DNA of 64,000 nt. It comes from Brachybacterium sillae. Lineage in GTDB: Bacteria > Actinomycetota > Actinomycetes > Actinomycetales > Dermabacteraceae. The notes under the pieces were generated by a model. That model was not told the DNA's origin, ran no database searches, and was given only the letters and a program-made list of their open reading frames with translations. The translations under genes and the position numbers were made by a program. The DNA lies in the NCBI RefSeq assembly GCF_025028335.1, contig NZ_JAFEUW010000001.1, positions 1,302,001-1,366,000 of the forward strand, read 5' to 3'. Shown one piece after another: positions 8,901 through 17,281 of the stretch (its first letter is position 1; every line of letters starts with the position of its first letter).

Positions 8901-10916
8901 TCAGCCTCCAGTGGAGACCCCACCGTGGCCCTCGGCCTGCAACCGCTGCATCAGGGCGGTCATCCGCGCGGCATCGGCGTCGGCGCCGAGCGCCACCCAC
9001 GCGTCACGGGCGCGGCGGGCCGCTCGCAGCGCCCGCGCCCTCTCGTCGAATCGCTCCAGCATCTCGGCGTGCCGGTCGTCCACGTACGCCGACCAATACT
9101 GCGCACGCTGCTCCTGACCGGCCGGGACGGCATCGATCAGTCGCAGCGCCGCCAGACGACGCCGGCCGTACTCCCCGCGTGCTGTCAGGCGCGGTTCCCT
9201 CTCGAGGTCGGCGGGGCCACCGGCGTCGTCCGCCGCCGCATGCAAACCCTCCGCGTGCAGACCCGCCGCGTGCAGGCCCGCCGCGAGCATCGCCCCGACC
9301 TCGGCGTCGACACGGTGCTCCCACACCTGCCCGGCCTCCAGCAAACCCGGCCCGGTCGCGGGATCTGCACGCCGCAGGATCAGCGCGGCCGAACGCTCCG
9401 CCCGCCCCCATTCCTGGGCGTCGAGGGCCTGGCGCAACGCCATCGACTCCTCCCCCAGTTCGAGCCGGAACAGGCCGGGCCGCTCGGCCACGGGAGTGCT
9501 CAGATCATCCACCAGGCGCCGGGCCTGCCGGGCGGCCTCGCGGTGCGCGGCCGCGGCCTCGGCGGGACGTCGCTGCTGCTGGCGGGCCGATGCTGTGAGC
9601 CGGGCCGACGTCAGGGCGGTGCGGCGATCCGGATGCTCACGCAGGATCCGCTGCACCTCCCGCAGCGCACCATCGGCCGCCTCGATCCGTCCGACGCTGA
9701 GCCGCTGCGCGGCCACAGTGAGCAGTGCGCCGGTGCGGTCCTGCTCCCGCGGGAGGGTGCGCTGCAGGGAGGCCAGACGGCCGGCCGCATACGTGGCCTG
9801 CGACACCCGGCCGGCCGCCATCAGCGCCGTCACCAGGTCGTCGATCAGAGCGACCCGCACCGTGGGGTTATCCACGTCACCCATCGCGGTCAGTGCCCGC
9901 ACGGCCTGTTCGGCGGCGGCCAGGGGCTGGTCGTGCAGCAGCGCCCGCGCCAGCACGGCGCGGGCCGCGAGGGCCGGTCGCACCGCCAGGGTCGGGGCCA
10001 GCGTCTCCGGGTGCCCGTCGGCCTCTGCGGCATCGACCTCCTGCTCCAGGACCTCGAGGGCGTCAAGGGCCTGGCGGGCGGCGTCGGCATCACGACCGAG
10101 GGCCAGCAGCACCTGCGCTGAGCGTGCGCGCAGCACCGCCTCGGAGACCCCGGGCACCGCTGCCGCGGCCCCCGCCCGCAACCGGTCGAGGGCCGCCAGG
10201 GCCGCCTCGAGCCTCACGGCCTCAACCGGAGGGCCGAGCCGCTCCCGGATGAAGGGCTCCACCAGGCCGCGGGCGAGGATGCGCAGATCCTCGGAGATCG
10301 CCACCTGACCACGGCGACGGCCCCGGGCACTCGCCGCATCCGTCTCGGCGCGCCCGCGCCACCCGCCCCGATCAGTCGACGGGTCGCGGCCCTCCGATTG
10401 TGGCGCTGCGGTCAGTCCGTCCAGATAGACCCCGCCGAGTGCTGCCGCGAGGTCGGCCGCTCCGAGCTCCTGCCACGCCCTCAGCAGGGCCGCCCGGGCC
10501 TCGACGGCGCGTTCGGGTCGGTCGGCGGCGTCGAGGACCAGTCCGCGGGCCGACCACAGCGCGACCTCCTCCGCCGGGGTGCCCTGCACCTGCGCGGTGC
10601 GGTGCAGCATCGCGAGGGCCCGCTCCGGGCGCCCGGCACCCAGCAGGTCACGCAGCCGCTGCGCCACCCCGAGGGGGCCGCGGGGGAACGGCAGCGGCAA
10701 CTGCGCCGGACGCAGAGCCAGCCGCAGATCCTCCTCGGCGAGCGCCGCGCCGGTCGCGGGGACCCACGGCAGGGATGAGGCGGTGGGAGAGCCTCCGCCG
10801 GCCACGGCCCCGTTCTTCGCATCGGGGGATGACTCGGACACCCCGGGACCGGGCGGGCCCAGAGGGTGCGTCCTGGACCCGACCGGCTCGGCGCGTGAAG
10901 GTCCGGGAGGTGCCAT
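8901..10916 (-). CDS. Large alpha-helical repeat protein (TPR-like), function unknown
   Basis: A 671-residue protein, not recognised as a named family. After a Pro/Gly-rich start of about 60 residues it is almost entirely Ala/Leu/Arg-rich helices with TPR-like spacing, for example GRPERALAMLHRTAQ, DRPERAVEARAALLRAWQELG, LALGRDADAARQALDALE and GRVSQATYAAGRLASLQR. No catalytic motif, signal peptide or membrane segment is visible. Such proteins usually act as cytoplasmic scaffolds. It is transcribed divergently from the P-loop/ABC operon at 11119. The ATG at 10916 has no clear ribosome site, so the start could lie further in. Confidence 0.7.
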   Translation of the reverse strand: MAPPGPSRAEPVGSRTHPLGPPGPGVSESSPDAKNGAVAGGGSPTASSLPWVPATGAALAEEDLRLALRPAQLPLPFPRGPLGVAQRLRDLLGAGRPERALAMLHRTAQVQGTPAEEVALWSARGLVLDAADRPERAVEARAALLRAWQELGAADLAAALGGVYLDGLTAAPQSEGRDPSTDRGGWRGRAETDAASARGRRRGQVAISEDLRILARGLVEPFIRERLGPPVEAVRLEAALAALDRLRAGAAAAVPGVSEAVLRARSAQVLLALGRDADAARQALDALEVLEQEVDAAEADGHPETLAPTLAVRPALAARAVLARALLHDQPLAAAEQAVRALTAMGDVDNPTVRVALIDDLVTALMAAGRVSQATYAAGRLASLQRTLPREQDRTGALLTVAAQRLSVGRIEAADGALREVQRILREHPDRRTALTSARLTASARQQQRRPAEAAAAHREAARQARRLVDDLSTPVAERPGLFRLELGEESMALRQALDAQEWGRAERSAALILRRADPATGPGLLEAGQVWEHRVDAEVGAMLAAGLHAAGLHAEGLHAAADDAGGPADLEREPRLTARGEYGRRRLAALRLIDAVPAGQEQRAQYWSAYVDDRHAEMLERFDERARALRAARRARDAWVALGADADAARMTALMQRLQAEGHGGVSTGG

Positions 10917-10995
10917 GCGATCAAAAATACCGCCTGCCGCCCGCCCCGGGCCCGGCCGTCATCGGCTGTTCACCGAGCCGGGGGCGGGCGGCCTG

Positions 10996-11013
10996 GATGA
11001 GAGCACTCTCATC
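10996..11013. promoter_or_regulatory. Palindromic operator, copy 1 (GATGAGAG-N2-CTCTCATC)
   Basis: Perfect 8-bp arms around CA, about 105 bases before the ATG of the P-loop gene at 11119. Both arms are identical to those of a palindrome at 14899-14916 in front of the Asp-rich membrane protein gene. I infer both are bound by one regulator, possibly the response regulator at 14912-15619. Confidence 0.6.
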
Positions 11014-11118
11014 CCTCCCTCACGTGCTCCTCATTCCCCTTCGGTGGACTCACTCGCGTCCCACCCCGGTGGACGGCGCCCCCGCCGCACCGGGATCCCG
11101 ACCTCCCGGAGGCCCGCC

Positions 11119-12387
11119 ATGACTGCTCTGCTCGACACCCCGGCCCCCTCGCCTGTCTCCCCGCTGCCGGCGCCCTCCGCGTCGACCCCCGACGCGGTGC
11201 GGGCGCGCGTCGCCGCCGCCAAGCACGCCTACCAGACCCGCCGTCTCGCCGCGCAGCTGCCCCACCTCGACGGGCTGCACCTGTCCGACCGTGACCATCG
11301 ACCCGCCACCGGGGAGCTGGTCCTGGCCCGTGTCACGGCGATCGGCCAGCACAAGCGACTCGAGGGCCCCGATTCCCGCCGCGCCACCCTCTTCCTCGGA
11401 GATGAGATCGTCGTCGCCTACGGCGCCCGCTACGCCGCCGACCAGTTCCTCGCGGAGCTGCCGGAGGACCTCGGTCCGTGTCATCTGGCGGCTGCCGGAG
11501 GTCTCGCCTCCCTGGTCATCGACCAGCACGATCGTCTGGACGAACCCACCTGCCTCGAACCGGTCGGGGTGCTGTGCGATGCACACGGGCCTCTCACTCT
11601 GTCCCGTCTGGCGGAGCTGCAGGTGCGGCCGGCGGTCGAGCGGGCATCCCGCCGCGCCCTGGACATCCCGGTGATCGCCGTTCTCGGCACCTCCATGAAC
11701 TCCGGGAAGTCGACGGCGCTGGCGTGCCTGGCGCACGGGCTCGCTGCCGCGGGCCTGGGCGTCGCCGCAGGCAAAGCCACCGGCACCGGGGCGGGCAATG
11801 ACGCCGGCCTGTTCCGCGACGCCGGCGCCCACCGGGTGTTGGACTTCACCGACTTCGGCATCTCCTCCACGTACCGGCTCACACTGCAGGAGGTCGAGGA
11901 CCTCTTCCACAGCCTGGTCGACGCACTCGCGGAGCAGCCGCTGGAACGGTTCATCGCCGGTGCCGACACCCCAGGCACGGCTGATGTGGTGCTGGTGGAG
12001 ATCGCTGACGGGCTGTTCCAGGGGGAGACCGCGCAGCTGCTGGCCTCCGAGTCGTTCGCGCAGGTGGTCGATGGGATCGTGTTCGCCGCCGGGGACGCCC
12101 TCGGGGCCACGGGCGGGACCCGCGCCCTGGCGGATCTGGGCCGCGCACCCGCTGCCGTGACGGGGGTGCTCACCAGTTCCCCGCTGGCGACCGCAGAGAC
12201 CCGCCGTGCTGTCCACGCCCCGGTGGTGCCCACCATGCAGCTGGCGGACGCTGACACCGCTCGCTCGCTGCTCGCGCAGATCCGACCGGCCGCCGACGGC
12301 ACCGGCAGCCGTGACGGTGTCCCCGGCGCCCCCGGTGCGGGCACCCGCATCGACCCCGCTCACACCCGCACCGATGCCGACCGCTGA
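11119..12387 (+). CDS. P-loop NTPase-like protein (MobB/DUF1611-like), function unknown
   Basis: A 422-residue protein with a P-loop in the middle, AVLGTSMNSGKST (about residues 190-202), followed by helical GLGVAAGKATGTGAGNDAG and a possible Walker B, DVVLVEIADGLFQ. The order resembles the nucleotide-binding half of DUF1611/MobB-type proteins. The N-terminal 180 residues form a mixed domain (GELVLARVTAIGQHKRLE, RATLFLGDEIVVAYG). ATG 11119 follows CCCGGAGG (11105-11112). The last 14 bases overlap the ABC-type gene, so both are made together. It may supply nucleotide-dependent activity to the coupled transporter-like protein, which lacks its own, but that is speculation. Confidence 0.7.
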   Translation: MTALLDTPAPSPVSPLPAPSASTPDAVRARVAAAKHAYQTRRLAAQLPHLDGLHLSDRDHRPATGELVLARVTAIGQHKRLEGPDSRRATLFLGDEIVVAYGARYAADQFLAELPEDLGPCHLAAAGGLASLVIDQHDRLDEPTCLEPVGVLCDAHGPLTLSRLAELQVRPAVERASRRALDIPVIAVLGTSMNSGKSTALACLAHGLAAAGLGVAAGKATGTGAGNDAGLFRDAGAHRVLDFTDFGISSTYRLTLQEVEDLFHSLVDALAEQPLERFIAGADTPGTADVVLVEIADGLFQGETAQLLASESFAQVVDGIVFAAGDALGATGGTRALADLGRAPAAVTGVLTSSPLATAETRRAVHAPVVPTMQLADADTARSLLAQIRPAADGTGSRDGVPGAPGAGTRIDPAHTRTDADR

Positions 12388-14038
12388 CCGCCCCGGCCCG
12401 CTACCGCCGCTGCTGCGCGGCCCCCGCACCGCCTGGCTCGCGATCCTGGTGCTGTTGGGGCTGCTGCAGGCGGCGGTGGCGGGGGTGTCCGCCTGGGCGC
12501 TGGTGCGGATGCAGGCGGCGCCCGCGGGGGTGTCGGATCTGTTCCTCCGCGCTGCGGCGGTGCTGGTGCTGGCGGCGGTGGCCCTGGGCGCGCTGACGGT
12601 GCAGCAGCGGGTCCTCGCCGAGCGCCTGGGCCAGCATTACGTGCACGAACTGCGCGGGCGTCTGCTGCGTGATGCCCTCACCCCCGGGGCCACCACGTCC
12701 CTCGGTGTCACGGTGGCCCGCACCACGAACGACCTGAGCAGTGTGCGGGGCTGGGTCAGTCAGGGCATCGCCCCGCTGGCCGTCGGGATCCCGCTGGTCG
12801 CCGGGTCGGCGGTGGCGCTGGCCCTGCTGGACCCGGCCCTGGCGGGGGTGTTCGCGGCGCCCCTGGCGTTGCTGGCGGTGCTGTTGGCGGTGTGGTCGCG
12901 GGTGATGTTCCAGCGCACCCGTGAGCTGCGCCGGCAGCGCGGTCGCCTGGCCGCCCGCATCGGCGACACGGTCTCCGCAGCGCCGACGATCCTCGCCTCC
13001 GGGGGAACCCACCGGGAACTGCGCGGCATGGACCGTGCCAGTGCGGACGTGGTCGAGCACGCCGTGGAGCGGGCGGGGGCTGCTGGAGCACTGCAGGCCG
13101 CGGGCACCACCGTGTCGTCCCTGTCCACCCTGGCGGTGGCCGCGGCCGGGGTATTCCTGGCGTTGCCGGCGTCGACCACCGTCGCAGCGATGGCGATCGC
13201 CGGGTTGGCCGCTGCACCGGTGCTGGAGCTCGGCCGCATCATCGAACGTCGCGAGACGTTCCGCGCCGCTCGCGCCGTTCTCGGCCCCGCCCTCGAGGAC
13301 GCCGAGGAGGCCCGCGCCCGCGCCCGGGAGCACGAGCGCGCCTCCGCTGAGGTTTCCGCTCCCCGCGAGCAGGAGCATGCCCTCACCCAGGGGCGCCGGC
13401 ATGGCCCCGTGCATCTGGAGCTCCCCGGCCTGACGGACCGGCACGGCCCGGTGCGGGGTCTGCCCGGGATGATCGTGCGCCTCACCGGTCCGGTGCCAAC
13501 GGAGGCAAGCCGGCTGCTGGACCGGGTCGTGGGCCGAACGTCCGACCCGGAGCAGAACCCCGACAGTGTGTGGGTGGCCGGTCACAACCTGCGAGCACTG
13601 GGGTGGCGCGCCCGCCGCGAACTGGTGGGGCATGCCGCCGCCGGGGCCGTGATCGAGCGCGGCCCGCTGCTGCGGGCCCTGCGATACCGCCGCCCCGAGG
13701 GTGAGGAGGAGCAGGCCGTCGCCCTGTTCCAGCGGCTCGGTGGTGATCTGTCGCGACTGCCGAAGGGCCTGCGCACGCGGCTGCGCTCCGGTGGGGAACC
13801 GCTGAGCCGCCCGGATCGAGCCCGTCTGCTGCTCACCCGAGCCCTGGACGGCACTCCCCCGCTGTTGCTGCTGGACGGCATCGATGCCGACCTCGACCCA
13901 GAAGGGCGGCAGGCCCTGGTCCGGGAGCTGCGCGCCTACCCGGGGGTGGTGGTGATGACCTGCGGTGACGAGCTGGCGCAGGCCGTCGGTGCCGTCGATC
14001 ACCCGGTGGAGAGCGGTGCCGGGGGCGCAGCAGACTGA
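12374..14038 (+). CDS. ABC exporter-like half-transporter with a degenerate nucleotide-binding domain
   Basis: CydC/CydD-like architecture in 554 residues: an exporter-type membrane domain (about 1-310, hydrophobic stretches from LAILVLLGLLQAAVAGVSAW to VAAAGVFLALPAS) and a C-terminal region aligning with an ABC ATPase. The ATPase motifs are destroyed. The Walker A position reads RLTGPVPTEASRLL instead of GPSGSGKSTLL, the signature is LRSGGEPLSRPDRARLLL, and Walker B is LLLLDGIDADLDPEG with Gly for the catalytic Glu. ATP hydrolysis is therefore unlikely. The frame is intact, with coupled start ATG 12374 overlapping the upstream gene, so it looks maintained rather than decaying. It could be a regulatory or structural membrane subunit. 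Confidence 0.75.
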   Translation: MPTADRPGPLPPLLRGPRTAWLAILVLLGLLQAAVAGVSAWALVRMQAAPAGVSDLFLRAAAVLVLAAVALGALTVQQRVLAERLGQHYVHELRGRLLRDALTPGATTSLGVTVARTTNDLSSVRGWVSQGIAPLAVGIPLVAGSAVALALLDPALAGVFAAPLALLAVLLAVWSRVMFQRTRELRRQRGRLAARIGDTVSAAPTILASGGTHRELRGMDRASADVVEHAVERAGAAGALQAAGTTVSSLSTLAVAAAGVFLALPASTTVAAMAIAGLAAAPVLELGRIIERRETFRAARAVLGPALEDAEEARARAREHERASAEVSAPREQEHALTQGRRHGPVHLELPGLTDRHGPVRGLPGMIVRLTGPVPTEASRLLDRVVGRTSDPEQNPDSVWVAGHNLRALGWRARRELVGHAAAGAVIERGPLLRALRYRRPEGEEEQAVALFQRLGGDLSRLPKGLRTRLRSGGEPLSRPDRARLLLTRALDGTPPLLLLDGIDADLDPEGRQALVRELRAYPGVVVMTCGDELAQAVGAVDHPVESGAGGAAD

Positions 14039-14143
14039 GAGACGCCGCCGGATTCAGCGAGAGCCGGAGAGGCCGACCCGACGGGCGAGGTCGGCGGGTG
14101 GCCAGGCGAGCGGGTGGCCACCCGTCGTCGTCAGCGCATCGGG

Positions 14144-14854
14144 TCAGTCGTCGCCATCGTCGTCGCCATCGTCGTCACCGTCATCGTCGCTGTCGTCGTC
14201 GCACTCCCAGGCGCCGTCGTCCCACTCACACACACCGCCGGCCGGGGCAGCTGGACGCGGAACCGGGGAGGGCGCCGGCCGCGGTGAGGGCACGGTCGAA
14301 CCCGACGATGCGCGCGGGGTGGTGGTTCGCTCGGCGGGGGCATCATCGGTGGAGTCACGCTGGGTGCGTCCCGTGCCGGTACCGTCGCCACCGTTCCGGG
14401 AGGTTTCGGTCTGCGCGACCTCGCCGTCGCGGTCGGCGGTGCGGGGCGAGTCAGACCCCCGCTCGGCACCCGACGGGGCGGGAGAACCGGAGGCGGAATC
14501 GGCCGCTGGCACCCGGCCTGTGCCTGTCAGGGTGCTGGTCGGAGCGGCGAACGCCTCCCCGGCCTCCCGGCCCGGATCAGCGCCGGGACGAACCGGTAGC
14601 GCCAGCCCCGTCGTCTCGACGTCCCCGGCCTCGGCGTCGCGGCCACCCGAGCGGTTCCCGTCGACGAGGGTGCCGGAAGAGCCACCGCGCGCATCACCGG
14701 GTACGCCACCGCGGGGGTCGCTGCCAGGGGCGGGGCTGCCGACGACCACCCCGGGGGCGTCATCGGTCGGGGTGGCCCCCTCGGGCAGCAGGGCGAGGGT
14801 GATCGCGGCGGCGCCCACTGCGCCCACTGCCGCCGAGGTCCGCAGCCATCTCAT
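14144..14854 (-). CDS. Membrane-anchored or secreted protein with an Asp-rich C-terminal tail
   Basis: A 236-residue protein with an N-terminal hydrophobic segment (SAAVGAVGAAAITLALLP), a long low-complexity Gly/Ser/Thr/Pro middle, one possible disulfide pair (VCEWDDGAWEC) and a tail of about 18 Asp with Ser/Gly. The tail is encoded by near-perfect 12-base repeats at 14146-14195, which could vary in length. It would lie outside the cytoplasm and could bind Ca2+ or cationic molecules. It is the last gene of the RND-histidine kinase-response regulator run and has the 18-bp palindrome at 14899-14916 directly upstream, so it is probably a target of that two-component system. Confidence 0.65.
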   Translation of the reverse strand: MRWLRTSAAVGAVGAAAITLALLPEGATPTDDAPGVVVGSPAPGSDPRGGVPGDARGGSSGTLVDGNRSGGRDAEAGDVETTGLALPVRPGADPGREAGEAFAAPTSTLTGTGRVPAADSASGSPAPSGAERGSDSPRTADRDGEVAQTETSRNGGDGTGTGRTQRDSTDDAPAERTTTPRASSGSTVPSPRPAPSPVPRPAAPAGGVCEWDDGAWECDDDSDDDGDDDGDDDGDD

Positions 14855-14898
14855 GACCCGCAGGGTGGCGGTGCGGCGTGAGATGCCGGTGAGGCCAC

Positions 14899-14916
14899 GA
14901 TGAGAGGTCTCTCATC
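14899..14916. promoter_or_regulatory. Palindromic operator, copy 2 (GATGAGAG-N2-CTCTCATC)
   Basis: Perfect 8-bp arms around GT, overlapping the last codons of the response regulator gene and lying 45-62 bases before the start of the Asp-rich protein gene on the minus strand. The arms are identical to those of the site at 10996-11013. Confidence 0.6.
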
Positions 14917-15619
14917 TGGCGTCGGGGCGATGCTGCGGGTTGATCAGCCGGTACCCGGCGCCGCGCACCGTCACGAATCGATCGGCCCCGAGCTTCCCCC
15001 GCAGGTACCGCACGTACACGTCGACGACGTTGGAGGCGCCGTCGTAGTCATACCCCCAGGCGCGTGACAGCAGCACGTCGCGGGTGAGCACCTGGTCGGG
15101 GCTACGCAGGAACACCCCGGCGAGGGCGAACTCGCGGGCCGACAGCTCCACCTCCCGTGGCCGCCCGTCCACCACACAGCGAGCGATGCGGGTGCGCAGG
15201 TCGAGGCTCAGATCACCGTGGGTGAGGACGTCCGAGGCCCCACCGTCGTGCACCGCCCCGGCGGCCTCCCGGGCCCGCAACCGCACCCGCGCGATGAGCT
15301 CCTCCACCCGGAAGGGCTTGGCGATGTAGTCGTTGGCCCCGAGCTCCAGCCCTTGCACGGTGTCCTCCACTCCCGTGCGGGCGGTGACCATGAGGATCGG
15401 CAGCGTGGACCCGGATTCCCGCAGGGCCCGCAGCACCTGAAAGCCGTCGAGCCGCGGCAGGCCGACGTCGAGCACCAGCAGATCGGCCTCCCCGGCCGAG
15501 GCGAGGTCGAGGGCCGCGATGCCGTCATGCACCACGGTGGTCGTGTATCCGGCGGCGGTCAGGCCCTTGTCCATGAACCGGGCGATCCGCGGCTCGTCCT
15601 CAGCGATCAGGATTCTCAT
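14912..15619 (-). CDS. OmpR/PhoB-family response regulator
   Basis: A 235-residue two-component regulator. The receiver domain (1-120) has acidic residues at IAEDE, the phospho-acceptor Asp51 in LLVLDVGLP, the conserved Thr/Ser in ILMVTARTG and Lys in YIAKPF. The C-terminal winged helix (about 140-230) has LSAREFALAGVFL, the RAWGYDYDGASNVVDVYVRYLRGKL recognition region and VRGAGYRL. Start ATG 15619 lies 20 bases inside the histidine kinase gene, so the two are coupled. It probably acts on the palindromes at 14899 and 10996 (inference). Confidence 0.93.
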   Translation of the reverse strand: MRILIAEDEPRIARFMDKGLTAAGYTTTVVHDGIAALDLASAGEADLLVLDVGLPRLDGFQVLRALRESGSTLPILMVTARTGVEDTVQGLELGANDYIAKPFRVEELIARVRLRAREAAGAVHDGGASDVLTHGDLSLDLRTRIARCVVDGRPREVELSAREFALAGVFLRSPDQVLTRDVLLSRAWGYDYDGASNVVDVYVRYLRGKLGADRFVTVRGAGYRLINPQHRPDAR

Positions 15620-17135
15620 CGGGGCGTTCTCCGGGGGACTCAGGGGCGGGCTCAGGAACGGGATCGGGGTTGTGGGGGTGGGGATCGTCGGTGGCACCGT
15701 CGGTCCTGCTCCCCCGGGACGGTACCCGCAGCACGAACCGCGCCCCGCCGCCGGGGGCCGCCGTGACATGCGCGCTGCCGCCGTGCGCCTGGGCGATGGC
15801 CCGGACGATGGGCAGGCCGAGGCCGGTGCCGGCCGTGTCGGTGACGCCCGTCCCCCGCGCGAACCGGTCGAAGATCCGTTCCCGCTCGTGCTCGGGCACC
15901 CCCGGGCCTTCATCGTCCACGTGCACTTCGAGGATCTCGCCGTGTTCGGTCCGGTCGGCGGGCCGGCGGTGCACGCCGAGGGTGACGGTGGTGCCGGGCG
16001 GGCTGTATCGCACCGCATTCGCGGCCAGTTGCAGCACTGCCTGGGCGAGTCGCTGATCGTCGAATTCGGCGACGCCTGCCGGCGAGTCCTCCAACAGCCA
16101 GTGGTGGTCGCCGCCGAGGTGTTCGGCCCTGGCCAGCAGCGACTGCGCGAACAGGTCGAGGTCCACGGGCCGCGGGGTGAGGAAATCGGGCCGACCCGCG
16201 CGAGCGAGCTCCGACAGGTCACCGACGAGGCGGCTCATCCGCTCCAGCTCCTCCAGGGCGATCTCGCGGGATTCGCGCACGTCAGCGGGGTCGTCGGGGT
16301 CGGTGGTCTCCAGGGTCCCCTGCACCACTGTGAGCGGGGTGCGCAGTTCATGCCCGGCGTCGCGGAGGAACTGCCGCTGCCCGTCGAAGGCGTCCTCCAG
16401 CCGCTCCAACATGCCGTTGACGGTCAGGGCCAGCGCGGCGACGTCATCGTCGGTGGGCGGGACCGGCACCCGGCGCGACAGGTCCGTGTGGGTGACCTCC
16501 TCGGCGGCGCGGCGCAGGGTCTCCAGGGGGCGCAGCAGGCGGCCGATGAGCAGCGCCCCGACGGTGCCGGCGATGAGCACGGAGGCGGCGGCCGCAGCGG
16601 CGTACGCACCGGCGCGCTGCCAGATCTCCCGGTGTTGCGGGCCGACGTCGATGCCGACGACGAAGATGCCTTCGGCAGGGTCACCCTCCACACGCACCGA
16701 CGCGATCACGCTGCGGACGGTGCGGCCGCGGACGTCGAGGGTGGTGTGCACGGTGCGTCCGGGCACGTACGCCTCCCGCACCTGCTGCAGCGTCTCCGGA
16801 TCGGCCAGGTCAAAGTCCTGTTCCACCGGCCGGTACGCGGGGGTGCCGTCGACGATCGCCAGCACCGCCTCATGGTCGCTCGGGGCGGAGGACCGGGTCA
16901 CCGCCTGCAGCAGGTTCGCGACCCCGGTGCGGGCGCCGGGGTCCTGCGCCCGGTACTCCGCGGCGGTGCGCAGCTCGGCCACCTCCTGGTCGAGCTGCCC
17001 GCGGACGTTGTCCTCCAGCGACCGCACCTGCAGCAGGAACGTGACCAGACCGGTCAGCAGGAAGCCCAGCACCATCACCGTGAGCATCACGACCAGCACG
17101 CGGAGCCGGACGGTGCGACGGGGAGGCGTGGACAT
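15600..17135 (-). CDS. Sensor histidine kinase (HAMP, HisKA, HATPase)
   Basis: Membrane sensor of 511 residues. A first membrane helix (LRVLVVMLTVMVLGFLLTGLVTFLL) and a second (AAAAAASVLIAGTVGALLIG) enclose an extracytoplasmic sensor of about 140 residues. Then come HAMP (LLRPLETLRRAAEEVT), the phospho-acceptor His in DAGHELRTPLTVV, the N box LAANAVRYSPPG, and the G boxes DDEGPGVPEHERERIFDRF and GTGLGLPIVRAIAQAHGG. I chose ATG 17135, preceded by GAGGGTGAG, over a longer frame starting at 17168. The signal is unknown. The neighbouring RND exporter suggests a toxic compound or envelope stress. Confidence 0.93.
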   Translation of the reverse strand: MSTPPRRTVRLRVLVVMLTVMVLGFLLTGLVTFLLQVRSLEDNVRGQLDQEVAELRTAAEYRAQDPGARTGVANLLQAVTRSSAPSDHEAVLAIVDGTPAYRPVEQDFDLADPETLQQVREAYVPGRTVHTTLDVRGRTVRSVIASVRVEGDPAEGIFVVGIDVGPQHREIWQRAGAYAAAAAASVLIAGTVGALLIGRLLRPLETLRRAAEEVTHTDLSRRVPVPPTDDDVAALALTVNGMLERLEDAFDGQRQFLRDAGHELRTPLTVVQGTLETTDPDDPADVRESREIALEELERMSRLVGDLSELARAGRPDFLTPRPVDLDLFAQSLLARAEHLGGDHHWLLEDSPAGVAEFDDQRLAQAVLQLAANAVRYSPPGTTVTLGVHRRPADRTEHGEILEVHVDDEGPGVPEHERERIFDRFARGTGVTDTAGTGLGLPIVRAIAQAHGGSAHVTAAPGGGARFVLRVPSRGSRTDGATDDPHPHNPDPVPEPAPESPGERPDENPDR

Positions 17136-17281
17136 GCGGCTCACCCTCGCGGCACCCGGGCGGGCCACCAGATGCGGTCACCGATCAGCAGGGCCAGGGG
17201 GATCACCAGCCGCAGGAGCAGGCTCGGCCGGGGGGTGTCGCACGGCGGCGCGGAGGGCGCGGGGTCTCGCATCGGTCCAGA

